DNA of 64,000 nucleotides from Chaetoderma sp. LZ-2023a (lineage: Eukaryota > Mollusca > Caudofoveata > Chaetodermatida > Chaetodermatidae): the NCBI GenBank assembly GCA_034401795.1, contig CM067372.1:41334429-41398428 (forward strand), given 5' to 3'. Under the pieces are notes generated by a model. That model was not told the DNA's origin. It saw only the letters and a program-made list of their open reading frames with translations, and searched no databases. Of the stretch, positions 60,939 through 64,000 are shown in pieces. A program made the translations under genes and the position numbers. Numbering within the stretch: position 1 is the first letter of the stretch; the number at the start of each line of letters is the position of its first letter.

Positions 60939-60965
60939 GAGGCCCATTGGCATTTCAACTAATCT
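59480..60965 (-). repeat. tandem 'CCAAGATGGCCGCC' repeat, reverse copies
   Basis: Units of about 610 bp: 'TTTTTTGACGGATCAACTT' near 59554, 60170 and 60770, 'AATCCAAGATGGC' at 59820 and 60420, ending in (AAT)n at 60908 and ACAAGAGGCCCATTGGCATT at about 60935. Confidence 0.72.
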
Positions 60966-61184
60966 TACATAAGTTTTACATCCATCGGTGTCACTTCCAA
61001 TGACTTTCAGTCAAATGCTTTAATTTTCGAAATATTGACAACAATCTCTGGACTGTTTTTTTGCATTAGTGATTGTGAACAATATTTAAGTGAAAATAGA
61101 TGATATCAGTGCTAACAACAGCTGGTTTCTTAACTGTCTCACTACTGCAGCCAGTAATTTCAATTTTGAAAAGCTCTCGACTTG

Positions 61185-61275
61185 TTAAATATTTTGAAAA
61201 CAATTCGACTGAAAGTTGTTGGCGGCTTAGCCACCAACAACTTTCAGTCCAATTGTTTTCAAAATATTTAGCAGG
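61185..61275. repeat. palindrome AACAACTTTCAGTCGAATTG type
   Basis: TTAAATATTTTGAAAACAATTCGACTGAAAGTTGTTGG (in parts: AAATATTTTGAAAACAATT, CGACTGAAAGTTGTTGG) faces its complement across GCGGCTTAGC. A related pair lies at 61495-61575. Confidence 0.7.
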
Positions 61276-61589
61276 TTCAGAGATATAACCTTTGGAATAT
61301 GTTGTCTGCAAAAACTCAGTCAGACGGTTACTAGAGGTTTAAATACAATTGAAGAAAATGGTCTCTAAAGGCAGGTAGGTGGTCTTTATAGCAGGTTATT
61401 CCCCACCAACACACAATCCATTTAACACATGCGCATGTGGCTGAATCACCAAGTTAGCACCAGGGGTAGGGTGAGCTGGAGTTGATTAAAAAAATAATTT
61501 GACTGAAAGTCATTGCTGCCTTAGGCAGCAACATCTTTCACTGCTGCCTAAGGAACCAACAACTTTCAATCAAATACAGCTTTTTATGT

Positions 61590-63030
61590 TCTGCAGACTT
61601 CATATAGCATGTCTCTTTCTGAACAGGCTCCAGCATTCATCAAGATGCACATCGGCAAATATCAAAAGGTAAATCTATCGCTCTGGTCATGTTGGAAGCT
61701 TATCCTTTATACGGCGCTCTGATTTTGTTGCCGATAGAATAAGAATCTGCTCAATCAGAATATTTTATTGGCAAAAAATCTATAAACAGATACATGTATA
61801 CATAGCCAAGCATACAAACAGGAATACACAATTGAAATCTGTTGAATTCCGAAATGATCTGAATTTTAACGGCAGCCCAATTACCTCCCCTTCTGCTACT
61901 CTCTAGCATTCGTCAAAATACATGTCGGCAAACTTCAAAAAGTAAAGCTATCGATCTGGTCATGTCGGAAAATTATCGTTTAGTTCTAATTTTGTTGCCG
62001 AAAGAAGGTTGTTCATTGAAATTACGGTATGTTTGATCAATGCATGATACAATTTTAATTTAGTAATGTTGTGATCAAAACATGCTGGGAAACGTTTTTC
62101 GGTTCCGTGTTTTCGTACGCTCGGAACCGACACGGAAATGGAATGGTCGTTACCGTGAAATCTGCAGGCTTGGGAATAGCCAATGGATGAGTACAGAATA
62201 TCCAATGGGTTAGGTACGGATTCTCCAAAATTAAGGTACAGATTAACCAATCTCAAGTACGGAATGTCCAAAAATAGGGTATGGATTTGCTACGGTACGG
62301 ATTGACTACATACCAATTGAGCAGCATCGACATATCAGATTACTGAAAATATTTGATTGCGCTTCTGAATATTTCTATGACAAACTGTTAAAATTGTACA
62401 TAATTTGACATCAAATCTTTGACAATCAGCAAGACGACTATTCAAGGTATGTATTTGTAGCGTGGAGTATCCAGTTTCGGGGCACGTAAGCAGAAATTGC
62501 TAATAATTTAATAAATACCATAAATATTTAAAAATAAATTGGCTTAATTTGTTAGTGACTTTATCCCTTATCCAGCACCAAGCTAGAAGAAAACCCCTGA
62601 ACACAAAATGTCAAAACACAGCACCATTAGGCGATGACGTACATCAAAGCAAACAAAAACAATGGTATCCTGTTTCGGTGATAGCGCGTACAGGCTCGCC
62701 CAAATTTATATTTCTGGACAATACAGCTACCATATGGAGCAAAGAAAGCTGACCGTTCAAAGTTGTAAGAATAGGTGTTTTATCGTAATTTTCTTGTTTT
62801 TTCTCGGGTGATGGTGGTGGCCATTTTCCTCAGACTGGAGCTAGTTGTGAGGGCTTGACTGAGGCATCAAATGGAAATATGCAAAAGATATTGAATAATA
62901 TTATACTATGCATATACTCCCTGATTTTGATAAAGATGTGCTAAGAACACACACTGCGCTGTTGACTTTTGAACCACCCTGTCCAGTATGGATTTTGACA
63001 TTGATCACATGGTATAAATAAAACAGACGA
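61590..63030. other. unassigned right flank
   Basis: A short duplication shares 'AGCATTCATCAAGATGCACATCGGCAAA' wording between about 61630 and 61905. Nothing else recognised except the fragment at 62570. Confidence 0.4.
62570..62752 (+). pseudogene. possible LTR-retrotransposon integrase C-terminal scrap (fossil)
   Basis: ARRKPLNT, then KQKQWYPVSVIARTGSPKFI resembles the end of Gypsy-type integrases (basic KPL, W-P-V, SP-S-Y-I). It is only about 60 codons long with nothing retroviral around it; broken remnant at best. Confidence 0.3.
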
Positions 63031-63033
63031 CGG

Positions 63034-64000
63034 CAGAGTTGCCCGTATGCGTCCTTTTGCGCGTATATACGCATAAAAATGGCAGAGGGATGTATGAAAA
63101 TCAACCCTCTGCGTCCTCGAGGACGCAGTGAAAAAGTGTAACGGAAACTGGTAACTTTGCGTGTGCTTAATTATCGATTATATTATCGTGCGTGTATATT
63201 TATTTGTGCATGTTTTTACTTTAAAAATATACCTAATGTATTGTGTGTTCAATAAAAACGAACTTACTGCGTTGTTTAAGACGATGATTTGTTGTATGTT
63301 TTCTTGCACAACTCAAAGTTGTTAATGCCCATAAATCAGATTCAACAACCACATATAATTATAAACACACTCCCCAAATCATCCTTAGTATTCCATTTGA
63401 TCTAATTTTTATAAAAAATTAGTTTACAAGCCTGATGTTAGTCGCCTTGTCTGGCCTACAAATTGCAAAAATACCCACCATGTTTCTGTCTGTTGTGCTA
63501 AACGTCAGTGTGACATGTCAGTATTTGATTGGATAACAGCAGAATATCCCTCTAGAGGAACTCACGCTTGAGAACTCCAATACAACTGATCAAGCGTATA
63601 CAAACGTGTCTGGGCGTCTTAACCCTTTCACAGCTCAGAACATTGGACAGATCACAAAGTTGTTATCACTAATATGCTGAATATTTTGAAATTAATTTGC
63701 GCATGCCTAGTTGCCTAAAGCAGCAACGACTTACAGGCAAAATATTTTTTTCTATTTACTTATCAAAATATCTAATTGGATGAAGGAATATATGGAAGAT
63801 ATTGTGTTATCGTTTATATTTGAATGGTCATCTGACGAATTAGCGGTCGTGTCTTTGTATTGATGTTTGAATAACGGTATCAACACGCGCTATAAGCCGT
63901 CTTTTATTTAGCAATTGCGGCTGATTGATTGACTGATGGATTAGTGTTTATAATGTTTAACAATACTCGATCGTTAGGTGTTCCCAATTTCTCAACCAAA
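63034..64000. repeat. second copy of the 54757 segment, cut by the window end
   Basis: CAGAGTTGCCCGTATGCGTC through CTCGATCGTTAGGTGTTCCC is collinear with 54757-55735, in the same orientation, with small differences throughout. The duplicated part starts at the same CAGAGTTGCCC end, which favours transposition over segmental duplication. Confidence 0.75.

Overview
The window is animal nuclear DNA. Genes are split by GT-AG introns, non-coding sequence dominates, and (AT)n tracts, tandem repeats and mobile elements of every major class are dense. Several dispersed repeats (a (GTCT)n or (GTCC)n start followed by a tandem core; 'CAAGAGGCCC...GGGCCTGTATCGCTCACCT' borders; 'CCAAGATGGCCGCC' tandem blocks) are of a kind I associate with bivalve and other molluscan genomes. 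A lophotrochozoan, probably a mollusc, is my best guess. This is inference; no sequence here proves the species.

Two conserved host genes are visible and they converge. (1) The 3' half of an E4F1-type zinc-finger regulator lies on the + strand, in six exons between 1325 and 17736: six C2H2 fingers, then an acidic C-terminal region. Its 5' exons lie before the window. (2) A complete UBC9/UBE2I coding sequence (SUMO E2 enzyme, 162 codons) lies on the - strand, start codon at 54307 and stop at 28791, in six coding exons. Exon 3 is present twice in tandem, 95 bp apart. The copies differ at one base (Met62 versus Ile62), and the 22-nt spacer is too short to be an intron. The last UBE2I intron (about 16 kb) holds a 28-bp satellite and a roughly 9-kb DIRS-type element.

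Layout. 0.4-1.0 kb: DIRS-like 3'-end remnant. 1.3-17.7 kb: E4F1 exons; the introns hold a 'GATGGCC' repeat block, a microsatellite-plus-160-bp-core element, a 2.06-kb hAT-like element with an 8-bp target duplication, and a 4-kb RNase-H-bearing LINE inserted into a second 160-bp-core array with a 12-bp target duplication. 17.9-19.1 kb: foldback MITEs, one split by a LINE fragment. 19.8-22.6 kb: a decayed Tc1 transposon beside an ATCGATTA-rich terminal-inverted-repeat element. 24.1-24.8 kb: relic of a cysteine-rich multicopy protein family. 26.7-28.1 kb: MITE cluster. 28.8-54.3 kb: UBE2I. 54.8-64 kb: interspersed repeats, including two copies of a segment of about 1 kb that lie 8.28 kb apart.

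The host genes act in transcription control and SUMO conjugation. Everything else is mobile or tandem repeat DNA or unassigned. Both genes map to 16p13.3 in human, so their adjacency here may be a remnant of ancient linkage.
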